Part shown: positions 23,035 through 30,933 of the stretch, piece after piece
Position numbering within the stretch: the stretch's first letter is position 1
Layout: every line of letters starts with the position of its first letter
Assembly: GCA_002389905.1 (NCBI GenBank)
Contig: DGRE01000037.1
Location: 1 to 32,600, forward strand
Reading direction: 5' to 3'
Length of the DNA: 32,600 bases
Source: Hungatella sp. UBA4396
GTDB taxonomy: Bacteria; Bacillota; Clostridia; Lachnospirales; Lachnospiraceae
Notes under the pieces: model-generated
Database searches by the model: none
What the model was told of the DNA's origin: nothing
The model's input: the letters and a program-made list of their open reading frames with translations, nothing else
Position numbers and translations under genes: made by a program

Positions 23035-23159
23035 CAGGCTTATAATTTGTTGATACAGAATAATAAAAAGCAGCGTGCTGTTTCAGATGGATTAATATCA
23101 TAATCCAAAACATCTTCCGGACGAATGTGCCGGTGGTTGTCGGAAAAAACTGACGTAAT

Positions 23160-23191
23160 AAAGCCACAGAACGTTAAAATCCTGCGGCTTT
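23160..23191 (-). terminator. Terminator after the SSAT-like gene
   Basis: On the minus strand AAAGCCGCAG (23182-23191) pairs with CTGTGGCTTT (23160-23169, one G-U pair) about 28 bases after the acetyltransferase stop. The following U-tract is short (TTTATT). Confidence 0.65.
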
Positions 23192-23219
23192 TCTAAAAAC
23201 TGCTTATTCACATATCATT

Positions 23220-23696
23220 TTATTTCTTCCCAAAATCCTCCAGGGTCTTTCCAGCCACCCGGTATGTGGTCCACTCATCCATGGCTTCTGCTCCCATGGA
23301 AAGGTAAAAGTCAATGCTGGGTTTGTTCCAGTCAAGACATGCCCATTCCAGTCTGCCGCAGCCCCGTTCTGCTGTGATTTCTCCCAATTTTTTTAACAAG
23401 CCTTTACCGATTCCCTTGCCTCTATACTCCTGATCCACATATAAATCCTCCAGATGGATTCCGGCCCTGCCTAAAAATGTGGAAAAATTGTGGCAGAAAA
23501 GGGCCAAACCCGCTTCTTTTCCGTCGGCTACGGCAAAGATCACCTCTGCCTTTTTCTTGTCAAAAATCCATTCCTCCAGCAGTTCTTCTGTGGCTACTAC
23601 TTCCTCAGACATCTTTTCGTACTCAGCCAGTTTTTTGATAAAGGTTAATATTAAGGCTGTGTCTTCCTTTTGCGCATATCTGAATGTCAATTCCAT
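23220..23696 (-). CDS. GNAT acetyltransferase, SSAT-like
   Basis: This is a 158-residue N-acetyltransferase. It aligns by eye along its length with spermidine/spermine N1-acetyltransferase and thialysine acetyltransferase: LIKxLAEYE-type N-terminus (about 18-27), HLEDLYVDQEYRGKGIGKGLL (81-101, acetyl-CoA loop R92GKGIG97) and WNKPSIDFYLSMGAEAMDEWTTYR at the C-terminus. A polyamine or a lysine analogue is therefore a plausible acceptor. The ATG at 23696 was chosen because AGGAG lies eight bases upstream; an ATG seven codons earlier has none. It starts 25 bases after the patatin-like gene ends and is probably co-transcribed with it. Confidence 0.86.
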   Translation of the reverse strand: MELTFRYAQKEDTALILTFIKKLAEYEKMSEEVVATEELLEEWIFDKKKAEVIFAVADGKEAGLALFCHNFSTFLGRAGIHLEDLYVDQEYRGKGIGKGLLKKLGEITAERGCGRLEWACLDWNKPSIDFYLSMGAEAMDEWTTYRVAGKTLEDFGKK

Positions 23697-23721
23697 TTCA
23701 CTTTCTCCTGATCTCAATTTG

Positions 23722-24615
23722 TCAATGTTTTTCCAATACCCGTTTGATGCGGGGCATCATTTTCTTCGCATAAATATATCCGTCATCCATACATTTTTCC
23801 ATGCACCCAAAGGTCAAAAGCCCTGCCTGGTTAGGCAGAGGGGGCTTTAACAGCAATATTTCTTCTTTGGAACGGCAGTCCTTTAATTCCCGGCTCATAA
23901 TGGAAAAGGAATGGAATGCGGTTTCAATAATGGAATAGTCGTGAGGCTTTTCATATTCTTCTCCCACATCCACGGCTATGATCCGGGATTCCCCTGCTGC
24001 TGCCAAAAGATCTACCGGAAGGTTGTTTGTCACCCCGCCGTCTGTCAGCAGCCAGCCGTTCATTTCCCTGGGACAGAATACGGCGGGAACCGAAGAACTG
24101 GCCATGATGATATCACAGAGCAGGCCCTTGTGTTCCCATCGCACATGCTCCTGCTTTAAAGCAGAAAAAGGCATGTCAGTTCCAAACAGATTGGTAAAAA
24201 CCACGGTATTTCCACTGTTAATGTCCACGGTGGGGATCAGCAGCCCCTTGCAGTCTCCTTCGATTCCAAGACCGTTTGTCAGTCCGCAGAGAAGCTTCTG
24301 AAGCCTGTTTCCTTTTATGAGACCTTTTAAGCTGGTTTCTCTTCCCATGAGCATCTGGGGTAAGAACAGGATAATTCCTGAAATATCAGGATCAAGATAG
24401 CTTCTCCCGTGTCTGGTGAGCCACCGGATCACTTCCCGCATCTCTCCGATTCCCAGACCCGCAGCATAAAGCCCTGCTACCATGCTGCCGGAGCTGGCTC
24501 CTGCGATCCGGTCAGGAAGAAGTCCTTCCTCCTCCAATGCCGTCAGTACGCCTACATGGGCAGCTCCTCTGGCACCTCCGCCGCCCAATACCAGTCCATA
24601 ATCCGCCACGTTCAT
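23722..24615 (-). CDS. Patatin-like phospholipase family protein
   Basis: This is a 297-residue lipid acyl hydrolase with a Ser-Asp catalytic dyad. The oxyanion loop GGGGARG is at 11-17, the nucleophile is S41 in GASSGS, and the Asp is D192 in TDGGVTNNLP. No signal peptide or membrane segment is obvious, so it probably acts on membrane lipids from the cytosol. The start ATG has only a GCGGGG upstream, a weak site, but the family N-terminus begins immediately. The SSAT-like gene follows. Bacterial relatives with known roles include the RssA type and ExoU; here the substrate is unknown. Confidence 0.92.
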   Translation of the reverse strand: MNVADYGLVLGGGGARGAAHVGVLTALEEEGLLPDRIAGASSGSMVAGLYAAGLGIGEMREVIRWLTRHGRSYLDPDISGIILFLPQMLMGRETSLKGLIKGNRLQKLLCGLTNGLGIEGDCKGLLIPTVDINSGNTVVFTNLFGTDMPFSALKQEHVRWEHKGLLCDIIMASSSVPAVFCPREMNGWLLTDGGVTNNLPVDLLAAAGESRIIAVDVGEEYEKPHDYSIIETAFHSFSIMSRELKDCRSKEEILLLKPPLPNQAGLLTFGCMEKCMDDGYIYAKKMMPRIKRVLEKH

Positions 24616-24832
24616 TTCCCCGCTTTTCAGCCTTGTTTCAGGAAAATGTATGCGGCCTATATGCTAATTATACATACGAAAGAAAAAGATCCTTCTCTCA
24701 AATCCTATCACAGCATTTTCAATTAATCAAACATATTTTTATTGCAGGTCAGTACCCTGGATTTGCCATACGAAAACTGGATTCTTGTGAAATTAAGGAC
24801 TATTCCTTGACTGCAGTAACCTATTCATGCAT

Positions 24833-25465
24833 TTAAAGTTCTATGTTAAGTTTCCTGCACAGTGCATCTTTTATCAGTTCAACTGAGTTATCATCTCCAA
24901 ATTCTGCATTATTCAGCATGATATCATAATTATCCGGGTCTCTCCAGTTCCGGCCGCCGGTATAGTATTTATAATAATCTTTTCGATACCGGTTGGATTT
25001 CAATACGATATGTTCCGCTTCCTCTGCCGAGACATTCATCCGTTCCATTACCCGGCGGACACAGTAGTCAAACGGGGAACCGATGTAAACTCTCAGTAAC
25101 CGGCTGTAATCCCGCAGCACATAGTCTGCACATTTACCCACAATAATACAGTTCTCCAGTTTCGGCAGTTCTCTGATAATGTGTGCCTGAAATTCAAACA
25201 AACGGTCATCAGATTTAAACTCTTCCGACTTGGGATGGGGAGTAAAGCGTTTTTGTATTTTGCTTAGCTGGGAGTGGAGATAGCTTCCTCTGAGTTTTTC
25301 ATCCACCTCCACGAAGTCGTACTCATCCCGACCGCTGTATTTGGCTGCAAGCGTCAGAATCCGGTTCTCATAACTGTGAATTCCCAGCTCATCAGCCAGC
25401 TTTGCACCAATCACACGGCCTCCGCTGCCAAAACTGCGTGCAATTGTTACCACATAGTTTTCCAT
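24833..25465 (-). CDS. Cytidylate-kinase-like protein
   Basis: This is a 210-residue protein of the cytidylate kinase-like family (Cytidylate_kin2). The phosphate-binding loop region reads ARSFGSGGRVIGAKLA (9-24): it has GSGGR rather than the classical GKS/T of a Walker A motif, which is usual for this family. Arg-rich central segments (VRRVMERMNVSAEEAE and NRYRKDYYKYYTGG) match the nucleotide monophosphate kinase lid. True CMP kinase activity is not established. The ATG at 25465 was chosen because AAGGGGG lies six bases upstream and it follows the amidohydrolase stop by ten bases. It is the last gene of the importer operon. Confidence 0.8.
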   Translation of the reverse strand: MENYVVTIARSFGSGGRVIGAKLADELGIHSYENRILTLAAKYSGRDEYDFVEVDEKLRGSYLHSQLSKIQKRFTPHPKSEEFKSDDRLFEFQAHIIRELPKLENCIIVGKCADYVLRDYSRLLRVYIGSPFDYCVRRVMERMNVSAEEAEHIVLKSNRYRKDYYKYYTGGRNWRDPDNYDIMLNNAEFGDDNSVELIKDALCRKLNIEL

Positions 25466-25475
25466 ATATACCCCC

Positions 25476-26930
25476 TTATCCAATATCACTGATTGGTCTT
25501 GGATTAATACCGGCCGGAATGGGGATATACGTCTGTCCTTCCAGTTCTTCCTGCCATTCTGCTCTCGCCAACTCTATTTTTTCCGGCTGTTCCAACATCT
25601 TCATAGCGGCCAGGGCCATCACCTTTCCGGCATACAGCAGCCCTTTATGTGCAACACTGGATTTCCCCTGGGAAACTGCCTGCCAGGAATGAGCCGGTGT
25701 GTAAGGCGCCCATGTGACCGTATGGACCTGAGAGGTAGGACACATCCAGCTTGTATCTGCCACATCAGTAGATCCCGCCCCAGTTTTGACAATGTGAATC
25801 TCCTCGTAGGGGACAATAAAATCAGCAATGGGGTTGTGGCGGTTGGCTTTTAAGAAAGCTTTGTTCTCCGGGAGCAGGTGATCGTCAATTAATTCATTGA
25901 ATTTCTGCTCCGCACCTTCCGGTGCTGTTTTGGTATAAACGGCAGCCTTCCCGTATTCTTCTTCTGTATATTCCGGAACGCCGATCTCATTCATGGCCTC
26001 ATACAGCACTTTCTCCAAAACCCGGTTGGGGATAACATTGGCACATGACTTTATGAGCTGCGACTCCACCGTTGTTTCCGTCATAAGTGCTGCCCCTTCC
26101 GCAATTTTATTGACTCGCTGATAGAGCTCATAAGCCAGCTTGACCTTGGGTGCACGGATCAGATAAATCGCCTTGGCCTGGCTCTGGACTACGTTGGGGG
26201 AATACCCTCCGGTATTGGTTATGGCATAGTGAATCCGTGCCTGATCAAGCATGTGTTCCCTCAAAAAGTTTGTTCCCACATTCATAAGTTCCAGTGCGTC
26301 AAGAGCACTCCGCCCCATCTCAGGGCAGCCAGCCGCATGGGCACTGCGCCCTGTAAACGAATAGAGCACCTGGAAATTTGCCAGAGAACTGTCTTTAAAC
26401 ACTTCATTGACAGATGCCGGATGCCAGGTTATTGCAAAATCCAGGTCCTGAAATGCCCCTTCTCTGGCCATAAATGCCTTGCCGGATCCCCCTTCTTCCC
26501 CGGGACAGCCGTAATAGACAACAGTGCCCTCATGCCCATCGTCCAGATACTGCTTCATTGCCATAACGGCTGCCACAGAACCGGCACCCAGCAGATTGTG
26601 CCCGCAGCCATGACCGTTGTCCCCCGGAACAAGGTCTGTTTTCTCCACTGCCTCCGCAACCCGGCTCATTCCTGACAAAGCATCAAACTCACCTAAGAAT
26701 CCAATTCTGGGCCTGCCGCTTCCATATTCTGCAGTAAATGCTGTCCCAACACCGTACACACCCTTCTTTACCGTAAATCCTTCTTTTACAAGAAATGCGG
26801 TCAGTGCTTCTACAGACCGTGTTTCAGAAAAGGCTGTCTCAGCGTATGACCATATTTCATCACTAAGCTGATTGATTGCATCTGATTTTGCATCAATCAC
26901 CTCCAGATAACGCATTAAGTCTGAATCCAT
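25476..26930 (-). CDS. AbgB-like M20 amidohydrolase
   Basis: This is a 484-residue zinc amidohydrolase of the M20 family, very similar in pattern to the B subunit of E. coli p-aminobenzoyl-glutamate hydrolase: PGDNGHGCGHNLLGAGS (metal ligands H107, H111), YGCPGEEGGSGKAFM (E145/E146), ITWHPAS (H170), YAITNTGGYSPNVVQSQA, KIAEGAALMTETTVES and a C-terminal HSWQAVSQGKSSVAHKG. It cleaves an amide bond, probably of an acyl-amino acid or a dipeptide. No AbgA-like partner is encoded next to it. It sits immediately after the ABC importer genes, so its substrate is probably what that importer brings in. GGGAGG precedes the ATG. Confidence 0.92.
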   Translation of the reverse strand: MDSDLMRYLEVIDAKSDAINQLSDEIWSYAETAFSETRSVEALTAFLVKEGFTVKKGVYGVGTAFTAEYGSGRPRIGFLGEFDALSGMSRVAEAVEKTDLVPGDNGHGCGHNLLGAGSVAAVMAMKQYLDDGHEGTVVYYGCPGEEGGSGKAFMAREGAFQDLDFAITWHPASVNEVFKDSSLANFQVLYSFTGRSAHAAGCPEMGRSALDALELMNVGTNFLREHMLDQARIHYAITNTGGYSPNVVQSQAKAIYLIRAPKVKLAYELYQRVNKIAEGAALMTETTVESQLIKSCANVIPNRVLEKVLYEAMNEIGVPEYTEEEYGKAAVYTKTAPEGAEQKFNELIDDHLLPENKAFLKANRHNPIADFIVPYEEIHIVKTGAGSTDVADTSWMCPTSQVHTVTWAPYTPAHSWQAVSQGKSSVAHKGLLYAGKVMALAAMKMLEQPEKIELARAEWQEELEGQTYIPIPAGINPRPISDIG

Positions 26931-26947
26931 TTTCTATTCCTCCCATT

Positions 26948-27949
26948 CTATTCCTGCACTGTGCTGTGGTCTTCATAAAGCAGACACGCCACCTTATGCC
27001 CCGGAGCTACTTCCTTCATACTGGGTATCACTAGGGAACATGCCTCTGTCGCGTAAGGACAGCGTGTATGGAAAACACATCCGGAGGGGGGATTCATCGG
27101 TGACGGCAGATCCCCCTCCAATGAAATACGCTCCTTCTTCACTTTCGGGTCCGGATTGGGCACCGCTGAAAGAAGTACTTTGGCATAGGGGTGTCTGGTA
27201 TTTTGAAACAGCTCTTCTGTCTCCGCTTCCTCAACCAGATGTCCCAGATACATGACTCCAACCCGGTCGGAAACGTATTTTACCACACTCATATCATGAG
27301 CGATAAACAAAAAAGATATATTGTCTTTTTCCCGCAAATCCTGAAGCAGATTGATGATCTGTGCCTGAATGGAAACGTCCAGAGCGGAGACCGGTTCATC
27401 ACAGACAATTACCTTGGGGTTTAATATCAGTGCACGGGCAAGCCCGATTCTCTGCCTCTGTCCTCCGGAAAATTCGTGGGGATAACGGTAAAAATGTTCC
27501 GGCCGCAGCCCGACTTTTCCCATGATCTCCATAGCAATGTCCAGCCGTTCCTTTTTGGTGCCTATTTTATGTATTTCCAGTGCCTCCATCAGAATCTCTC
27601 CCACCTTTTGACGTGGATTCAAGGATGTGTACGGGTCCTGAAATACCATTTGAATATTCCTGCGCAGTTCTGTCATATCCTGTTCTTTTGTCTTGGTGAT
27701 ATCTTTACCGAGCACTTCCAGCACACCGTCCGTGGGGTCCAGCAAGCGGATAAGCGTCCTGCCAAGGGTACTCTTTCCGCACCCGGTTTCACCGACCAGA
27801 CCGTAGATTTCGCCTTCATGCAGAGTAATATCCACACCGTCCACAGCTTTCACATAATGACTGGGCCTGCCAAGCCCGGCATGAACCGGAAAATATTTTT
27901 TTACCTGCTTTCCCTGAAGAACAACCCGCTTCTTCTCTGCTGTTTCCAT
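26948..27949 (-). CDS. Peptide ABC importer ATP-binding protein (DppF/OppF type)
   Basis: This is the second nucleotide-binding subunit of the importer, with 333 residues. It has Walker A GETGCGKS (53-60), signature FSGGQRQR, Walker B VIVCDEPVSALD and the C-terminal Cys-containing oligopeptide domain (GCVFHTRCPYATEAC). The ATG at 27949 was chosen because AAGGAGG lies eight bases upstream and the preceding subunit gene ends just before; an ATG 26 codons upstream would overlap that gene. The order B-C-D-F-hydrolase is as in many peptide operons. Confidence 0.95.
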   Translation of the reverse strand: METAEKKRVVLQGKQVKKYFPVHAGLGRPSHYVKAVDGVDITLHEGEIYGLVGETGCGKSTLGRTLIRLLDPTDGVLEVLGKDITKTKEQDMTELRRNIQMVFQDPYTSLNPRQKVGEILMEALEIHKIGTKKERLDIAMEIMGKVGLRPEHFYRYPHEFSGGQRQRIGLARALILNPKVIVCDEPVSALDVSIQAQIINLLQDLREKDNISFLFIAHDMSVVKYVSDRVGVMYLGHLVEEAETEELFQNTRHPYAKVLLSAVPNPDPKVKKERISLEGDLPSPMNPPSGCVFHTRCPYATEACSLVIPSMKEVAPGHKVACLLYEDHSTVQE

Positions 27950-27995
27950 CTGTGTGCCTCCTTCCAAATCAAGCGGATATTCCCAATCCGCCCGG

Positions 27996-28988
27996 TTAAG
28001 ATAATAAGTTATGAGTCCCGTCTGCATAGTGACAACGGACTTTCTGCATATTCCCTGCAGCGGCTAACTGCGGCATTACAGTGCGGCAGTGTTCCGTTGC
28101 ATGGGGGCAGCGCGGAGCAAACCGGCAGCCTTCCGGAATCTGGTTAAGCAGCGGTACTGTTCCCTTGATTTGATGGAGCCGCTCCCCCTTTTTGCTCTCC
28201 AGCTTCGGTATGGAAGACATCAGGCCCTGGGTGTAAGGATGGAGGGGATGATCAAAGATATCCTCAACCAGCCCCTCTTCCACAATCTGCCCCAGATACA
28301 TAACGATGACACGTTTACAGGTTTCCGCAACTACGGCCAGGTCATGGGTGATCAGCATAACGCCCATGTCAAGCTTCTGATTCATCTCCACAATCAAATC
28401 CATGATCTGGGCCTGAATCGTCACATCCAGTGCCGTGGTCGGCTCATCGGCAATGAGAATCTGAGGTCGGCACGCCAGAGCAACTGCAATCATAACCCGC
28501 TGGCGCATGCCTCCCGAAAGTTCAAACGGATATTGGTAAAATCTCCTTTCCGGATCTGGTATTCCTACCAGCCGGAGCATTTCCACTGCTTTCTTTTTCG
28601 CCTCTTTTTTTGATATTTTACGGTGGATAAACAAGGATTCCATAATCTGATTTCCCACTGTAAACACCGGATTTAAAGAGCTTAAGGCATCTTGAAATAC
28701 CATGGAGATTTTCTCACCTCTGATATCCTGCATCTTGCGGACAGAAAGATCAAACAGGTTTTCTCCCCGAAATAACACCTCTCCATGGTATCGCGCCAGT
28801 TGTTTTTCATCGTACAGACGCAGGATGGACTGGGAAGTCACACTTTTCCCGCATCCCGACTCGCCCACGATTCCAAGCATCTCCCCTTTATATACATCAA
28901 AGGAAACACCATCGATGGCCTTTAAATACCCACGCTCTGTTTTAAACTGCGTTGTCAATTCCCGGACTTCCAGAAGCATCTCTCCCAT
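27996..28988 (-). CDS. Peptide ABC importer ATP-binding protein (DppD/OppD type)
   Basis: This is the first nucleotide-binding subunit, with 330 residues, forming a heterodimer with the downstream ATPase on the inner face of the membrane. Walker A GESGCGKS is at 42-49, signature LSGGMRQRV, Walker B ILIADEPTTALD, and the C-terminal oligopeptide/dipeptide domain has GCRFAPRCPHATEHC. AAAGGAG and a second GGAG precede the ATG. The gene is intact. Confidence 0.95.
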   Translation of the reverse strand: MGEMLLEVRELTTQFKTERGYLKAIDGVSFDVYKGEMLGIVGESGCGKSVTSQSILRLYDEKQLARYHGEVLFRGENLFDLSVRKMQDIRGEKISMVFQDALSSLNPVFTVGNQIMESLFIHRKISKKEAKKKAVEMLRLVGIPDPERRFYQYPFELSGGMRQRVMIAVALACRPQILIADEPTTALDVTIQAQIMDLIVEMNQKLDMGVMLITHDLAVVAETCKRVIVMYLGQIVEEGLVEDIFDHPLHPYTQGLMSSIPKLESKKGERLHQIKGTVPLLNQIPEGCRFAPRCPHATEHCRTVMPQLAAAGNMQKVRCHYADGTHNLLS

Positions 28989-29006
28989 AGTGCTCTCCTT
29001 TCTCCT

Positions 29007-29930
29007 TTAACTGCTCATGGGATCAATAAAATCACGGACCCCATCTCCTAACAGGTTCAGTCCCAGTACGGTAAGGGCGGTAAATGCACCCGGGTACACA
29101 ATCATCCACCACGCATTGTAAATGACTGATTTCCCCTCGTACAAAATATTGCCCCAACTGGGAGCCGGTGCAGGTACACCAGCCCCCAGAAAGCTTAAGG
29201 CTGCCTCGGTGATGATTGAGGAAGCAAATACAAAGGTCACTTGTACGATGAGGGGGGATAGAATGTTCGGTGCAATATGCCGGCATAAAATTCTGGACTT
29301 TTTGGCACCCAGGCAACGCATGGCTTCCACATAGGTCTGCTCTTTTACCACCAGTGCCTGGCTTCGTGCCAGACGGGCCATATTGGGGATATTGACGATT
29401 GTAAGGCTGATAATAACATTTTTAATATCTGCACCAAGTACCGCTATCAGTGTGATTGCGAGAAGGGTGCTGGGAATGGCCTTTAAGCCATCACAAATTC
29501 TCATCAGGATGTTATCGGCAACTTTGTTGGTGCTGGCATAGAGGCCGATAATCAGCCCTGCTGCACCGGAAATGATTCCTACACTGAAACCAACGGCGAG
29601 GGATATTCTGGCACCATAGATGACTCTGGCAAACACATCTCTTCCCATCCCGTCTGTTCCGAACCAGTGCTGGGCACTGCTGCCTTTTAACCGGTTGGCA
29701 ACATCCAGTGCCAGGGGATCATGCAAACAGATCACGGGGGCCAGAATTGCCAGCAAAACCATCAGAACCACCACCACCAGCCCAAAGACAGAAGCCCTGT
29801 TTCTGGTGAATTTGCGGATTCGGATATCCCTCTGTTCTTTTGCAAGAGTTTTCTTAAGGGTCTCCATGCTGTCACTGTTATATGACATATAGAAGGAATC
29901 ATATATCTCCAGAGTTTCTGACTTTGTCAT
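29007..29930 (-). CDS. Peptide ABC importer permease (DppC/OppC type)
   Basis: This is a 307-residue inner-membrane permease. A long polar N-terminus (about 1-45) precedes the first membrane segment (FGLVVVVLMVLLAILAPVI), followed by the periplasmic-side stretch WFGTDGMGRDVFARVIYGARISLAVG, which is the OppC family hallmark, and the cytoplasmic coupling loop with EAMRCLGAKKSRIL. The start has AAAGGTGG upstream. It pairs with the DppB-type permease encoded directly before it. The extended N-terminus is somewhat longer than in many relatives; two later Met codons (residues 15 and 22) are less well placed. Confidence 0.94.
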   Translation of the reverse strand: MTKSETLEIYDSFYMSYNSDSMETLKKTLAKEQRDIRIRKFTRNRASVFGLVVVVLMVLLAILAPVICLHDPLALDVANRLKGSSAQHWFGTDGMGRDVFARVIYGARISLAVGFSVGIISGAAGLIIGLYASTNKVADNILMRICDGLKAIPSTLLAITLIAVLGADIKNVIISLTIVNIPNMARLARSQALVVKEQTYVEAMRCLGAKKSRILCRHIAPNILSPLIVQVTFVFASSIITEAALSFLGAGVPAPAPSWGNILYEGKSVIYNAWWMIVYPGAFTALTVLGLNLLGDGVRDFIDPMSS

Positions 29931-29950
29931 ATTTATTCCACCTTTCTGCT

Positions 29951-30895
29951 CTAATTCACACGGACCCGCGGATCTACAACTCCGTAAAGAATGTCGATCA
30001 ACATATTAATCAGTACATTGAATACGGCAATTAACAGTACAATGGCCTGAATCACATAATAATCCCGCCTGCCAATGGAGTTAACCATCAACTGCCCCAG
30101 CCCCGGAACTGCAAACAGGCTTTCAACCACTGCTGCTCCGGAAAGCGCTGCGACAATACTCTGGCCAAATACTGTGATCAGGGTTACCAATGTATTCTTC
30201 AGGGCATGTTTTGCAAGAATCATAAAATCCCTGACGCCCTTGGCTTTCGCCATCTTGATATAATCGCTGTTTAGAACCTCCAGCATAGAAGCTCTGGTCA
30301 TACGCATCATCAGTGCCGCATTCATGAAGCCCAGTGCGACAGCCGGAAGTGTCAGGGAACGGATATGGGGAATGAATCCATCCCTCAGTTCCTTAAACCC
30401 GGAAACCGGAAACCAGCGAAGCTTTACTGCAAATACCAACATAAGGAACAGTCCCAGCAGAAAACTCGGAAGCGAGATTCCTGCCAGTGATAAAACTGTG
30501 ACCCCATGATCCACAGCGGAACGTTTGTAACGTGCTGCAATCATGCCCAGAGGTACTGCAATAACGGCTGCAATGATGAGCGAATACAATGCCAGCGAGA
30601 CCGTCGGCTGTATATGGCTGATAATCATGGAGGCTGCGGTTTCATTGCTGACCACACTGGAACCAAGATCACCCCGGAATATGTTGGCAATCCAGACAAC
30701 ATACTGTTCGGGTAAAGAACGGTCAAGTCCCATCCGTGTCCGCAGCGCCGCCACATCAGCCTCAGTAGCCATATCTCCCAGCATTGCCGATGCCGGGTCA
30801 CCAGGCACCAGATGAACCAGAGAGAAGATAATAATCGATACCACAAATAATACCGGTATCACAGACAGAACTCTTTTAGCAAGGAATTTTTTCAT
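29951..30895 (-). CDS. Peptide ABC importer permease (DppB/OppB type)
   Basis: This is a 314-residue inner-membrane permease with about six membrane segments. It shows the DppB signatures KRVLSVIPVLFVVSIIIFSLVHLVPGDPA at the N-terminus, the coupling loop with DYIKMAKAKGV (residues about 210-222) and a C-terminal GVVDPRVR. AAAGGATGG precedes the ATG. It follows the substrate-binding protein gene by about 38 bases. Together with the DppC-type partner it forms the translocation channel. Confidence 0.95.
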   Translation of the reverse strand: MKKFLAKRVLSVIPVLFVVSIIIFSLVHLVPGDPASAMLGDMATEADVAALRTRMGLDRSLPEQYVVWIANIFRGDLGSSVVSNETAASMIISHIQPTVSLALYSLIIAAVIAVPLGMIAARYKRSAVDHGVTVLSLAGISLPSFLLGLFLMLVFAVKLRWFPVSGFKELRDGFIPHIRSLTLPAVALGFMNAALMMRMTRASMLEVLNSDYIKMAKAKGVRDFMILAKHALKNTLVTLITVFGQSIVAALSGAAVVESLFAVPGLGQLMVNSIGRRDYYVIQAIVLLIAVFNVLINMLIDILYGVVDPRVRVN

Positions 30896-30933
30896 ACGCC
30901 CATCCTTTCTGCATCCGTTTACTTACAATGCTT

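Larger units (their letters stand above)
22849..23219. other. Intergenic region with promoter and terminator only
   Basis: No gene is seen in these 371 bases. They hold the leader and probable promoter of the Rpn-like gene and the terminator of the acetyltransferase gene. Base composition is AT-rich between 22960 and 23060. Confidence 0.6.

Noticed and set aside
24616..24832. Promoter or terminator between the kinase-like and patatin-like genes
   Set aside because: Only weak candidates (a TTGATT/TAGGAT pair and a five-base-stem hairpin) were seen; they are not strong enough to list.
27476..28613. Long plus-strand open frames opposite the importer ATPase genes (223 and 174 codons)
   Set aside because: They are antisense to strongly supported ABC ATPase genes, have no recognisable domains, and follow from codon bias on the opposite strand.
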